DNA of 25,977 nucleotides from JAQUGA01 sp964521105 (GTDB lineage: Bacteria > Bacteroidota > Bacteroidia > Bacteroidales > WCHB1-69): positions 1 to 25,977 of the forward strand of contig CAZFPO010000031.1 of the NCBI GenBank assembly GCA_964521105.1, in the 5' to 3' direction. The notes under the pieces were generated by a model that had not been told where the DNA came from, searched no databases, and saw nothing but the letters and a program-made list of their open reading frames with translations. The position numbers and the translations under genes are program-made. Shown in pieces: positions 1 to 6,379 of this stretch (positions within the stretch are counted from its first letter, which is position 1; the number at the start of each line of letters is the position of its first letter).

Positions 1-1347
1 ATACCAAAAGGAACTCGCGATTTTTCGCCACTTGAAATGTCTCGCCGAAATTATATTTTTTCCACTATTCGAAAATCGTTCGAAAACTATGGGTATTTAC
101 CAATTGAAACTCCTTCATTGGAAAATCTATCTACATTGATGGGAAAATATGGCGAAGAGGGCGATCGTTTATTATTCAAAGTTTTAAATTCTGGAAATTT
201 TTTGGAAAAAGCTGGCGACGATTTTTCAGATTATAAAAAAGTTATCTCTAAAATTTCCGAAAAAGGCTTGCGATACGACTTAACCGTTCCCTTTGCCCGT
301 TACGTGGTGATGCATCAAAACGATCTGACATTTCCTTTTAAACGATACCAAATTCAGCCAGTGTGGCGAGCCGACAAACCTCAAAAAGGAAGATATCGCG
401 AATTTTACCAATGCGATGCCGACATTATTGGGAGTAAATCTCTACTGAATGAAGCGGAACTTTTATCCTTGATTTCTGATATTTTTTCAGCCTTAAAAAT
501 TAATATTGTTATTAAACTGAACAACCGAAAAATTTTATCCGGCATTGCCGAAATTATTGGACAAGCTGATAAAATCACCGATATCACTGTTGCCATTGAC
601 AAACTCGATAAAATTGGCATCGAAAATGTGAACAAAGAACTTTCCGAAAAAGGAATTTCAGAAACATCAATTAAACGATTACAACCAATTATTATGCTCG
701 AAGGGAATACCGATACAAAAATTAACTTCCTAAAAGAGTGTTTCAAAGATATTGAAATTGGCTTACTTGGAGTGGAAGAACTCGAAAAAACATTGGAATA
801 CACCAAATTACTTTCGGTAAATTTCCCTGTTGAATTGGATTTGACCTTAGCCCGAGGCTTGAATTACTACACTGGTATCATCATCGAAGTGAAAGCAAAA
901 GATGTTTCCATTGGAAGTATCACCGGTGGTGGACGTTACGATGATTTAACCGGAATTTTCGGATTGTCGGACATGTCGGGTGTTGGGATTTCGTTTGGTG
1001 CCGACCGAATTTATGATGTATTAAACGAAACCAAAGGTTTTCCTGAGGAACTGGAATCTCAAACTAAAGTATTGTTTTTAAACTTTGGAGCAAAAGAAGA
1101 AGCATATTCAATTCCACTCTTAAAAACTCTTCGTGAAGCACAAATAAATTCCGAAATTTATCCCGATAATGCAAAAATTAAAAAACAGATGAATTATGCG
1201 AATCTTCGCAAAATTCCCGTGGTTGTGATTGCCGGAGAAACAGAGGTGGAAACCCAAAGTTTGCAAATAAAAAACATGACGAACGGGAATCAAATTACTG
1301 TAAAATCCCAAGATCTAATATCAGAAATTAAAAAAATAATTGAATAA
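1..1347 (+). CDS. hisS: Histidyl-tRNA synthetase, 5' end missing
   Basis: Charges tRNA-His with histidine in the cytoplasm. The reading frame is open from base 1, and the first visible residues IPKGTRDFSP are the conserved N-terminal HisRS motif, so the true start lies only a few codons upstream of the window; the ATG at 37 is an internal Met. Class II aminoacyl-tRNA synthetase signatures follow: motif 2 around RYQIQPVWRADKPQKGRYRE, the histidine-specific LARGLNYYTG loop, GGRYDDL, and motif 3 at GVGISFGADRI. The last 90 residues or so form the anticodon-binding domain (VLFLNFGAKEEAY onward). The product ends with a TAA at 1345, and hutH starts about 20 bp later in the same direction, so the two may be cotranscribed. 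No frameshift is seen. Confidence 0.95.
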   Translation: MPKGTRDFSPLEMSRRNYIFSTIRKSFENYGYLPIETPSLENLSTLMGKYGEEGDRLLFKVLNSGNFLEKAGDDFSDYKKVISKISEKGLRYDLTVPFARYVVMHQNDLTFPFKRYQIQPVWRADKPQKGRYREFYQCDADIIGSKSLLNEAELLSLISDIFSALKINIVIKLNNRKILSGIAEIIGQADKITDITVAIDKLDKIGIENVNKELSEKGISETSIKRLQPIIMLEGNTDTKINFLKECFKDIEIGLLGVEELEKTLEYTKLLSVNFPVELDLTLARGLNYYTGIIIEVKAKDVSIGSITGGGRYDDLTGIFGLSDMSGVGISFGADRIYDVLNETKGFPEELESQTKVLFLNFGAKEEAYSIPLLKTLREAQINSEIYPDNAKIKKQMNYANLRKIPVVVIAGETEVETQSLQIKNMTNGNQITVKSQDLISEIKKIIE

Positions 1348-1368
1348 AAACGATTGAAATATACATTT

Positions 1369-3017
1369 ATGAAAACACACATTGTTTCGCCCGAATTCAT
1401 TACCCTCGATATCCTTAGCGACATTTTAAAAAATAATATTCCGATTGCCTTATCCGAAGAATCGAAAAGCAGAATTATAAAATGTCGTACTTACCTTGAT
1501 GAAAAAACGCGTTTAAGCGACCGTCCAATTTACGGAGTTACCACAGGTTTTGGCTCTCTTTGCGACACCAATATTTCGCACGAAGATTTAGGAAAACTTC
1601 AAAAAAACTTGGTTATGTCGCATGCATGTGGTACCGGTGATGAAGTTCCTTCCGAAATTGTAAAAATCATGATTTTCTTGAAAATCCACGCTTTATCTTT
1701 GGGTCATTCAGGCGTACAATTAAAAACAGTGGAACGTTTGATTGAATATTTTAACCACAACATCACGCCGGTTGTATATCAATTGGGTTCACTTGGGGCT
1801 TCTGGCGATTTAGCTCCCCTAGCCCATTTATGCTTACCTTTAATTGGCGAAGGTGAAGTTGATTTCGATGGCAAACGAATCAGTGGCAAAGAACTTAATG
1901 AAAAAATGAATTGGGAATCCATTGATTTACAATCAAAAGAAGGATTGGCATTACTTAACGGCACTCAATTTATGAGTTCGTATGCTTCGTGGTTAATGAT
2001 TAAAAGTAAAAAACTTTCGGACATTGCCGACCTAATCGGAGCCATTTCGTTGGATGCTTTTGATGGCAGAATTGAGCCATTTCACCCTTCGATTCACAAA
2101 ATCAGACCTCATTATGGACAGTTGGAAACGGCTGAACATTTCAACAATATTTTATCGGGTTCGGAATTGATAGTTCGTGAGAAAAAACATGTTCAAGATC
2201 CTTACTCATTCCGTTGTGTACCTCAGGTTCATGGAGCTTCAAAAGATGCCATTTATTACATTCGTGGAGTGGTTGAAACCGAAATCAATTCAGTGACTGA
2301 CAATCCAACAGTTTTCCCTGATGAAGATATGGTGATTTCGGCAGGGAATTTCCATGGTCAACCGCTGGCTATTACGCTCGATTTATTGGCAATTGCACTT
2401 TCGGAACTTGGAAATATTTCGGAACGCCGAACCTATCAATTAATTTCTGGCAAGCGTGGACTTCCATCTTTTTTGGTTGCTAAACCAGGTTTGAATTCTG
2501 GGTTTATGATTCCACAATACACGGCAGCTTCGATTGTAAATCAGAATAAGAGCTTAACCATGCCTTGTTCGAGCGATTCCATTGAATCTTCTCAAGGTCA
2601 GGAAGACCACGTAAGTATGGGTGCAAATTCAGCCACAAAGGCGTTTCGCATTGCCGAAAATTTGGAACGTATTCTTGCTATTGAACTTCTGAATGCGGCT
2701 CAAGCAATGGAATTCCGTCGTCCATTAAAATCATCACCGATTATCGAATCGTTCATTTTAGAATATCGCCAAAACGTTCCTTTTGTAGTTGATGATACTA
2801 TTTTATATAAACTTATCGAAAAATCGGTCGATTTTATCAAAAACACCGATTTAAGNNNNNNNNNNNNNNNNNNNNNNNNNNNNNNNNNNNNNNNNNNNNN
2901 NNNNNNNNNNNNNNNNNNNNNNNNNNNNNNNNNNNNNNNNNNNNNNNNNNNNNNNTTTTATATAAACTTATCGAAAAATCGGTCGATTTTATCAAAAACA
3001 CCGATTTAAGTTTATAA
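1369..3017 (+). CDS. hutH: Histidine ammonia-lyase, split by an artificial gap
   Basis: Deaminates L-histidine to trans-urocanate, the first step of histidine degradation. The internal Ala-Ser-Gly triad of GASGDLAPLAH (residues about 144-146 from the ATG at 1369) forms the MIO prosthetic group of this family. YGVTTGFG near residue 55 holds the catalytic Tyr, and QEDHVSMG is the typical C-terminal active-site block. The Ser-His in LVMSHACGTG favours a histidine rather than a tyrosine lyase. A TTG at 1354 would add five residues, but the ATG is the more natural start. A 100-N gap (2856-2955) lies near the end. The 55 bp before it recur exactly after it, so collapsing the copies gives an uninterrupted frame ending NTDLSL and a TAA at 3015-3017. 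The inferred protein has 497 residues, the normal family length. Confidence 0.92.
2801..3010. other. Scaffold gap with duplicated 55-bp flanks
   Basis: Positions 2856-2955 are exactly 100 N. The 55 bp at 2801-2855 are identical to the 55 bp at 2956-3010. This is the pattern left when two contigs that actually overlap are joined with a placeholder gap. Removing the N run and one copy restores the hutH frame, which supports a real gap size of about minus 55 bp. The length 55 is also a common assembly k-mer size. Confidence 0.9.
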
Positions 3018-3087
3018 GAATAATCCATTTTTAAACATATAGTCAGATAGAATTTTACAGCTAAAACTTTACGAAATTCCGTCATTA

Positions 3088-3260
3088 TAGCCACAAAGGC
3101 TCAAAGACACTAAGGTTCACTAAGTTTTCAAAAGTAACTGGGTAATGAGGTGACTGAGTAACTGGGTAACTAGGTTACTAAGTTACTTGGTTACCCAATC
3201 ACCTTGTCACTTTGTTACCATGTCCCTTTGTTACTTTGAAACTTTGAAGCTTTGTGGCTA
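3088..3260. repeat. Large imperfect palindrome, TAGCCACAAAGG type
   Basis: The left end TAGCCACAAAGGCTCAAAG is nearly the reverse complement of the right end CTTTGAAGCTTTGTGGCTA (two mismatches). Between them lie short repeats of the type GTAACTGGGTAAC on the left and GTTACTTGGTTACCC on the right, which are also mutually inverted. The whole segment could fold into one long hairpin about 170 bp across. It has no coding signal. The ACCAC-AAAGG-CAC-AAAG style is related to the CACGGAG repeats at 5311-6345. Confidence 0.75.
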
Positions 3261-3271
3261 TTTTTTGATGG

Positions 3272-3387
3272 TTGTCATGCATCCGCTAAGGGTCGGAGTA
3301 ACGCAGTGAAGCGTGGGTTTATCTGCCTTCGGCAGGCATCTGAAAAATAGGCTCTTCGTTCCGCTATCGATCCACTCTGAGTGACAA
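3272..3387. repeat. TTGTCA...TGACAA-bounded repeat element
   Basis: This GC-richer patch in AT-rich DNA begins TTGTCATGCATCC and ends CTCTGAGTGACAA, so its termini are inverted. Its centre holds the small perfect hairpin TGCCTTCGGCA. From general knowledge, dispersed elements reading TTGTCACTCTGAG...GAACGAAGAG on the opposite strand are common in Bacteroidota intergenic DNA; membership of that class is my inference. It contains no plausible gene. Confidence 0.6.
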
Positions 3388-3403
3388 TATTTCAACATAA
3401 TTT

Positions 3404-3544
3404 TACTGTGAAACACTGTGACATTGCGAAGCAATCTGAGAAACACTGTGTAATTAAAAAGGAAAAGTTACACTATGTTTCACAGAGTACACACAGAGTT
3501 TCACTGTGTTTTCTTTGTATTACACTGTGCAACACTGTGTAATT
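3404..3544. repeat. CACTGTG-rich inverted and direct repeats
   Basis: The core ACACTGTG or its complement recurs many times here, for example GAAACACTGTGACATTG, GAGAAACACTGTGTAATT, GTTTCACAGAGTACACAC, TTACACTGTGCAACACTG. Arms on the left and right are complementary, so the segment can fold. It is distinct in sequence from the neighbouring elements at 3272-3387 and 3557-3603. No gene is visible. Confidence 0.6.
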
Positions 3545-3556
3545 ATTTGCAGTAAT

Positions 3557-3603
3557 GTAATCCTACAAAGTTCTTAGGCTCGTGATGCAAAGCTAAGGAT
3601 TAC
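3557..3603. repeat. GTAATCCT inverted repeat
   Basis: GTAATCCT at 3557-3564 is the exact reverse complement of AGGATTAC at 3596-3603, and an inner TTAG/CTAA pair extends the potential fold. It could be a terminator-like hairpin or a fourth dispersed repeat type. There is no T-run after either arm, so terminator function is not supported. Confidence 0.5.
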
Positions 3604-3641
3604 ACCTTAGCAAGGCAATAAAAATTAAACAAAAACTCATT

Positions 3642-3653
3642 AGAGCATGCTCT
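3642..3653. promoter_or_regulatory. 12-bp perfect palindrome upstream of corA
   Basis: AGAGCATGCTCT is a perfect palindrome at the left edge of the corA upstream region. It is the outermost of three closely spaced palindromes (see 3688-3703 and 3708-3725). It could be an operator half of a larger site; no regulator can be assigned. Confidence 0.3.
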
Positions 3654-3687
3654 TTAAATTCGAAAATCAAACAATAACTATCCTTTT

Positions 3688-3703
3688 TGTGATTTTAATC
3701 ACA
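3688..3703. promoter_or_regulatory. CRP/FNR-type operator candidate upstream of corA
   Basis: TGTGATTTTAATCACA has the form TGTGA-N6-TCACA, identical to the half-sites of the classic CRP consensus and close to FNR-type TTGAT-N4-ATCAA sites. It lies about 85 bp upstream of the -7-like element and about 200 bp upstream of the corA start. Crp/Fnr-family regulators occur widely in Bacteroidota, but their binding sites are poorly known, so the assignment is by resemblance only. Confidence 0.4.
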
Positions 3704-3707
3704 TTTT

Positions 3708-3725
3708 AAACAGTTATAACTGTTT
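3708..3725. promoter_or_regulatory. 18-bp perfect palindrome upstream of corA
   Basis: AAACAGTTATAACTGTTT is a perfect 18-bp palindrome with no spacer, four bases downstream of the CRP-like site. A perfect palindrome of this length is unlikely by chance even in AT-rich DNA and suits a dimeric regulator. The regulator is unknown. Confidence 0.4.
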
Positions 3726-3785
3726 GAAGAATTAAAAATCTACCAATACAAAAAAACAAAAAAAATATTCTTTGAAAAATATTAT

Positions 3786-3793
3786 TACCTTTG
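3786..3793 (+). promoter_or_regulatory. -7 element candidate for corA
   Basis: TACCTTTG matches the Bacteroidota -7 consensus TAnnTTTG. A TTTG at 3771-3774 lies only 11 bp upstream instead of the usual 19, so the -33 element is poor and the promoter may need an activator. The predicted RNA start near 3800 gives a leader of about 100 nt that contains a short ORF and a hairpin. Confidence 0.45.
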
Positions 3794-3821
3794 CACCAAT
3801 TATTTAAAATTATTACGAAAA

Positions 3822-3848
3822 ATGGACGATTACCATTCGTGTTGCTAA
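3822..3848 (+). CDS. Possible 8-residue leader peptide before corA
   Basis: The ATG at 3822 opens a frame encoding MDDYHSCC and a TAA, entirely within the predicted corA leader. It ends three bases before a perfect 10-bp stem-loop, which is the layout of a translation-coupled attenuator. Two consecutive Asp codons follow the start and two Cys codons precede the stop. No strong ribosome-binding site is visible (ACGAAAA precedes the ATG), but Bacteroidota often lack one. A chance ORF of this length is quite possible, so this remains a candidate. Confidence 0.3.
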   Translation: MDDYHSCC

Positions 3849-3850
3849 TT

Positions 3851-3881
3851 TGAATAGAGGCATTCATATAACCTCTATTCA
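3851..3881 (+). promoter_or_regulatory. Leader stem-loop upstream of corA
   Basis: TGAATAGAGG pairs perfectly with CCTCTATTCA over 10 bp around an 11-nt loop. The stem ends 21 bp before the corA ATG and just upstream of the purine-rich GAAGGAGGAAG ribosome-binding site at about 3888-3898. It could modulate translation of the Mg2+ channel together with the short ORF before it. There is no U-run after it, so simple termination is unlikely. Confidence 0.45.
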
Positions 3882-3902
3882 TTAATTGAAGGAGGAAGAA
3901 AT

Positions 3903-4829
3903 ATGAAAAACCTTTTAAAAAACGGACGCGGTTTAGTTTATACCGACAACATCGAAGAAGCTCTATGGATTAACATCGAAGAGCCAACTCCTGCAGAAAA
4001 AAACTACCTTTTAAACGAAATTAAAATCCCAGAAGAATTTTACAACGACATCGAGGACGTTGATGAAAGACCACGTATTGAATTTGAAGATGGCTGGTTT
4101 TTAATTATCTTACGTTTACCCATAAAAAATAGTGACCCCAAACTGCCATTTTCAACAGTTCCACTTGGAATTATTTTTAATGATTCATATTTTGTTTCAA
4201 TTTGTTTTTACAAAACAGATGTTATTTCCGACTTTATTTTGTATTCGAGGCGAAAAAATATTACTAAAAAAGACAACTTTGATTTAGTATTACGACTTCA
4301 TTTATCTTCGAGTGTATGGTTTTTGAAATACTTAAAACAGATAAATCAAAATATTAAACTTGCCGAACAAGAACTCGAACAATCAATTAAAAATGAAGAC
4401 TTACAAACGCTTTTACAAATTGAAAAATGTTTAGTTTTTTTCACAACCAGTTTAAAATCAAACGATATTTTAGCACATCGTATTAAAAACCTTCGTGAAT
4501 ATAGAGATACTTTTGATGAAGATTTGATTGAAGATGTTGACATTGAGCTACGCCAAGCTCTGGAAATGACAAATATTTATAGCGACATTTTGAGTGGTAT
4601 GATGGATGCTTACGCTTCGGTGATTTCAAACAACCTAAATGTTATAATGAAACGCTTGACTTCTATTTCCATAATCTTAATGATTCCTACTTTAATAGCC
4701 AGTTTATATGGTATGAATGTTCCAAATTCGTTTCAAAATAATGAATGGGGTTTTTGGATAATATTATGTATTTCTGTCTTTCTATCTTCAATTGGCGCCA
4801 TTACATTTATGAGACGTAATTGGTTTTAA
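3903..4829 (+). CDS. corA: CorA-type magnesium/divalent cation channel
   Basis: Inner-membrane pentameric channel for Mg2+ (some relatives carry Co2+, Ni2+ or Zn2+). The family hallmark YGMN is present at residues 269-272, followed by VPNSF. It sits between two C-terminal membrane helices, roughly residues 250-268 and 282-302, with the basic tail RRNWF. The first 240 residues are the acidic, helix-rich cytoplasmic funnel, including a long helix with EQELEQSIKNEDLQ. The 308-residue length is usual. The start is set by an unusually strong GGAGGAAG ribosome-binding site 4-5 bases before the ATG. The upstream 260 bp hold palindromes, a possible leader ORF and a hairpin, suggesting regulation at both transcription and translation. 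The next gene is convergent. Substrate choice among divalent metals cannot be read from the sequence. Confidence 0.93.
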   Translation: MKNLLKNGRGLVYTDNIEEALWINIEEPTPAEKNYLLNEIKIPEEFYNDIEDVDERPRIEFEDGWFLIILRLPIKNSDPKLPFSTVPLGIIFNDSYFVSICFYKTDVISDFILYSRRKNITKKDNFDLVLRLHLSSSVWFLKYLKQINQNIKLAEQELEQSIKNEDLQTLLQIEKCLVFFTTSLKSNDILAHRIKNLREYRDTFDEDLIEDVDIELRQALEMTNIYSDILSGMMDAYASVISNNLNVIMKRLTSISIILMIPTLIASLYGMNVPNSFQNNEWGFWIILCISVFLSSIGAITFMRRNWF

Positions 4830-4858
4830 TCCAGAACAGAGTTCGAATCGTTAAAAAA

Positions 4859-5284
4859 TTAATTTTTATTTGATTTAATGGCTTCTTTTAAAGCATCAAT
4901 TTTATTCTCCCTAGTCAAGGAATAAGTGCTACTTTTCAAATTACAAAGTTCATAGAGTTGTAAAGCTTTTTCAAGATATATTTTTGAATCACTCGAGTTC
5001 CTTTGAAAACATATTTGAGTCATTAAGTCGGCTAAAAGCTCGATGTTTTCTACACTAAATCCTTTAAAATCAACTATGTAATCATTCGACTCTTGGGTGT
5101 TTAACAACATAAATTTATTTAAATCGAACCCTGTTTCATTCAGTAACATTTCCGAAACATCATTCATTTTTTTTTCAACGGTTAGTGATGTGTTTTCGTT
5201 ACCGCCAAATAGTTTTTGCCATATATGACGAATTATTAGACCTATTTTTTCAATTTCTCGGAGTAAATAATCTTTTTGTTCCAT
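4859..5284 (-). CDS. Unknown helical protein
   Basis: I do not recognise this 141-residue protein with certainty. It is predicted to be soluble and mostly helical: an N-terminal amphipathic stretch (MEQKDYLLREIEKIGLIIRH), a middle with ETGFDLNKFMLL, and a C-terminal TPR-like pair (KIYLEKALQLYEL...KIDALKEAI). There is no signal peptide or membrane segment. The start and layout recall a family of DUF6483-like proteins beginning xxDYLxRxIEKI, but this is a weak impression. It is convergent with corA (29 bp between stop codons), and its 5' side faces the hairpin-repeat array, with no recognisable TAnnTTTG promoter between. Coding bias looks real and the frame is intact. Confidence 0.7.
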   Translation of the reverse strand: MEQKDYLLREIEKIGLIIRHIWQKLFGGNENTSLTVEKKMNDVSEMLLNETGFDLNKFMLLNTQESNDYIVDFKGFSVENIELLADLMTQICFQRNSSDSKIYLEKALQLYELCNLKSSTYSLTRENKIDALKEAIKSNKN

Positions 5285-5310
5285 AATTTGTAATATATTA
5301 TTGTTTTAAA

Positions 5311-5710
5311 TGCCACGAATACACGAATGTATTTTTTTCTATTTTTTCTCTGTGTTCCTCTGTGTTCTTTGTGGTTGAAAGCATTTTACCACGGAGGCAC
5401 GGAGCAACACGGAGGATATTTTTCTATTTTTTCTCTGTGTTCCTCTGTGTGCTCTGTGGTTGAAAGTATTTTACCACGGAGGGCACGGAGAAACACGGAG
5501 GTTTTTTCTTTTTTCTCTGTGTTCCTCTGTGTGCTCTCTGGTTGAAAGTATTTTACCACGGAGAGCACGGAGAAACACGGAGGTTTTTTCTTTTTTCTCT
5601 GTGTTCCTCTGTGTGCTCTCTGGTTGAAAGTATTTTACCACGGAGAGCACGGAGAAACACGTAGGGATTTTTTCTATTTTTTCTCTGTGTTCCTCTGCGT
5701 TCTCTGTGGT
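5311..5710. repeat. Hairpin repeat array, left block
   Basis: After a different motif (TGCCACGAATACACGAAT, 5311-5328), near-identical units follow with left arms ACCACGGAG... starting at 5388, 5473, 5555 and 5637, so the period is 82-85 bp. Each unit is a hairpin: left arm ACCACGGAG-CACGGAG-CACGGAG, a T-rich loop, and right arm CTCTGTGTTCCTCTGTG...CTGTGGT. Units are separated by TGAAAGTATTTT. An unpaired right arm opens the block near 5340, and another right arm (5676-5710) closes it, six bases beyond the repeat from the GxxExxY stop codon. The frames read through as FFSVFLCVL or TEEHREK peptides, which are not real proteins. Confidence 0.92.
5676..5710. repeat. 35-bp direct repeat, left copy
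   Basis: These 35 bp, ending CTCTGCGTTCTCTGTGGT, are identical to 6099-6133 on the other side of the GxxExxY gene. All other right arms in the array read CTCTGTGTGCTCT or CTCTGTGTTCTTT at the same place. The GCGTTCTCT variant is therefore private to the two arms that bracket the gene. Confidence 0.85.
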
Positions 5711-5718
5711 GAATTTAT

Positions 5719-6090
5719 TTATATTATCCATCTCACTATACCATCTTTTAATCGGATGACATTAAAGTTTATTAATAAACCAACCTTTATATTTGCAAGC
5801 TTCATGTAAGTCATGAGTTGTGCTTTGTGAATTTCGGCAATAGCATCAACCGATTTTATTTCAATAATTACTTTGTTTTCAACAAGCAAATCGATACGAT
5901 AGCCAGCATCCAATTTTACTTCTTTATAAATTAGTGGCAATGTGAGTTGTTTTTTAACTTCAAGTCCTGCTTTTTTTAGCTCATAGTACAAACATTCTTC
6001 ATAAGCACTTTCAAGCAGACCTGGACCCAAGTTTTTGTGTACTTCTATCGCACAACCAATTATTTTTTCTGTTATCTGATTTATTTCCAT
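5719..6090 (-). CDS. GxxExxY-family PDDEXK_3 nuclease-like protein
   Basis: A 123-residue protein of the GxxExxY family (PDDEXK_3), predicted to have the PD-(D/E)XK nuclease fold; its biological role is not established. The signature lies at G24-LL-E27-SA-Y30 within LGPGLLESAYEECL. The nuclease-like core is visible as RIDLLVENKVIIEIKS with D67, E77 and K79, followed by the H88-KAQLMTYMKL helix and the usual GLLINFN strand, so the catalytic triad looks intact. No signal peptide or membrane segment is seen. The gene fits exactly between two repeat arms: its stop codon is 8 bp from the left arm and its ATG is 8 bp from the right arm. No promoter consensus is visible upstream, where only repeat DNA is found. 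From memory, family members in other genomes also often sit in such CAC-AAG/CACGGAG repeats, so the gene may be part of the repeat element. Confidence 0.88.
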   Translation of the reverse strand: MEINQITEKIIGCAIEVHKNLGPGLLESAYEECLYYELKKAGLEVKKQLTLPLIYKEVKLDAGYRIDLLVENKVIIEIKSVDAIAEIHKAQLMTYMKLANIKVGLLINFNVIRLKDGIVRWII

Positions 6091-6098
6091 ATTTATTT

Positions 6099-6133
6099 AT
6101 TTTTTCTCTGTGTTCCTCTGCGTTCTCTGTGGT
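6099..6133. repeat. 35-bp direct repeat, right copy
   Basis: Identical over all 35 bp to 5676-5710 and in the same orientation. It lies 8 bp before the GxxExxY start codon (as read on the minus strand, directly upstream of the gene). The pair could mark the ends of a unit that moved or was duplicated together with the gene. Confidence 0.85.
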
Positions 6134-6345
6134 TGAATGCATTTTACCACGGAGGGCATGGAGAAGCACGGAGGATATTTTTCTATTTTTTCTCTGTGTT
6201 CCTCTGTGTGCTCTGTGGCTGAAAGCATTTTACCACGGAGGGCACGGAGAAGCACGGAGGATATTTTTCTATTTTTTCTCTGTGTTCCTCTGTGTGCTCT
6301 GTGGTTGAAAGCATTTTACCACGGAGGGCACGGAGAAGCACGGAG
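6134..6345. repeat. Hairpin repeat array, right block
   Basis: It continues the family of 5311-5710 beyond the gene. Left arms ACCACGGAGGG start at 6146, 6232 and 6318 (period 86 bp), with complete hairpins at 6146-6218 and 6232-6305 and an unpaired left arm at 6318-6345 ending the block. Linkers read TGAAAGCATTTT. In the + strand RNA the arms of 6232-6305 pair over 28 positions with five G-U wobbles and only two true mismatches. Confidence 0.9.
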
Positions 6346-6379
6346 GGATTATTTAAATTTTTTATTGCTTATTTGAATA

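Noticed and set aside
405..806. 133-codon reverse ORF within hisS
   Set aside because: Opposite strand of conserved HisRS sequence, low-complexity Ser/Ile-rich product, no start or promoter evidence.
2837..3094. Reverse-strand ORF across the hutH gap and the FYINLSKN tail of the forward ORF
   Set aside because: Both exist only because 100 N and a duplicated 55-bp segment were inserted; they vanish when the overlap is collapsed.
3258..3446. 62-codon reverse ORF between hutH and corA
   Set aside because: It runs through two different repeat elements and has no recognisable protein features.
3771..3774. TTTG as the -33 element for corA
   Set aside because: Its spacing to TACCTTTG is 11 bp rather than 19, so it was not accepted as a standard -33 box.
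3851..3881. Leader hairpin of corA as a rho-independent terminator
   Set aside because: No T-run follows the stem, and the strong ribosome-binding site comes directly after it; a translational role is more plausible.
5311..6345. Regularly spaced repeats resembling a CRISPR array
   Set aside because: Units of 82-86 bp are almost wholly repetitive, each unit is itself a hairpin, and the linkers are constant rather than unique spacers. No cas genes are present.
5327..6376. Several overlapping ORFs of 60-86 codons on both strands in the hairpin array (FFSVFLCVL and TEEHREK peptides)
   Set aside because: They are translations of the repeat units in different frames, overlap one another and carry no independent coding signal.
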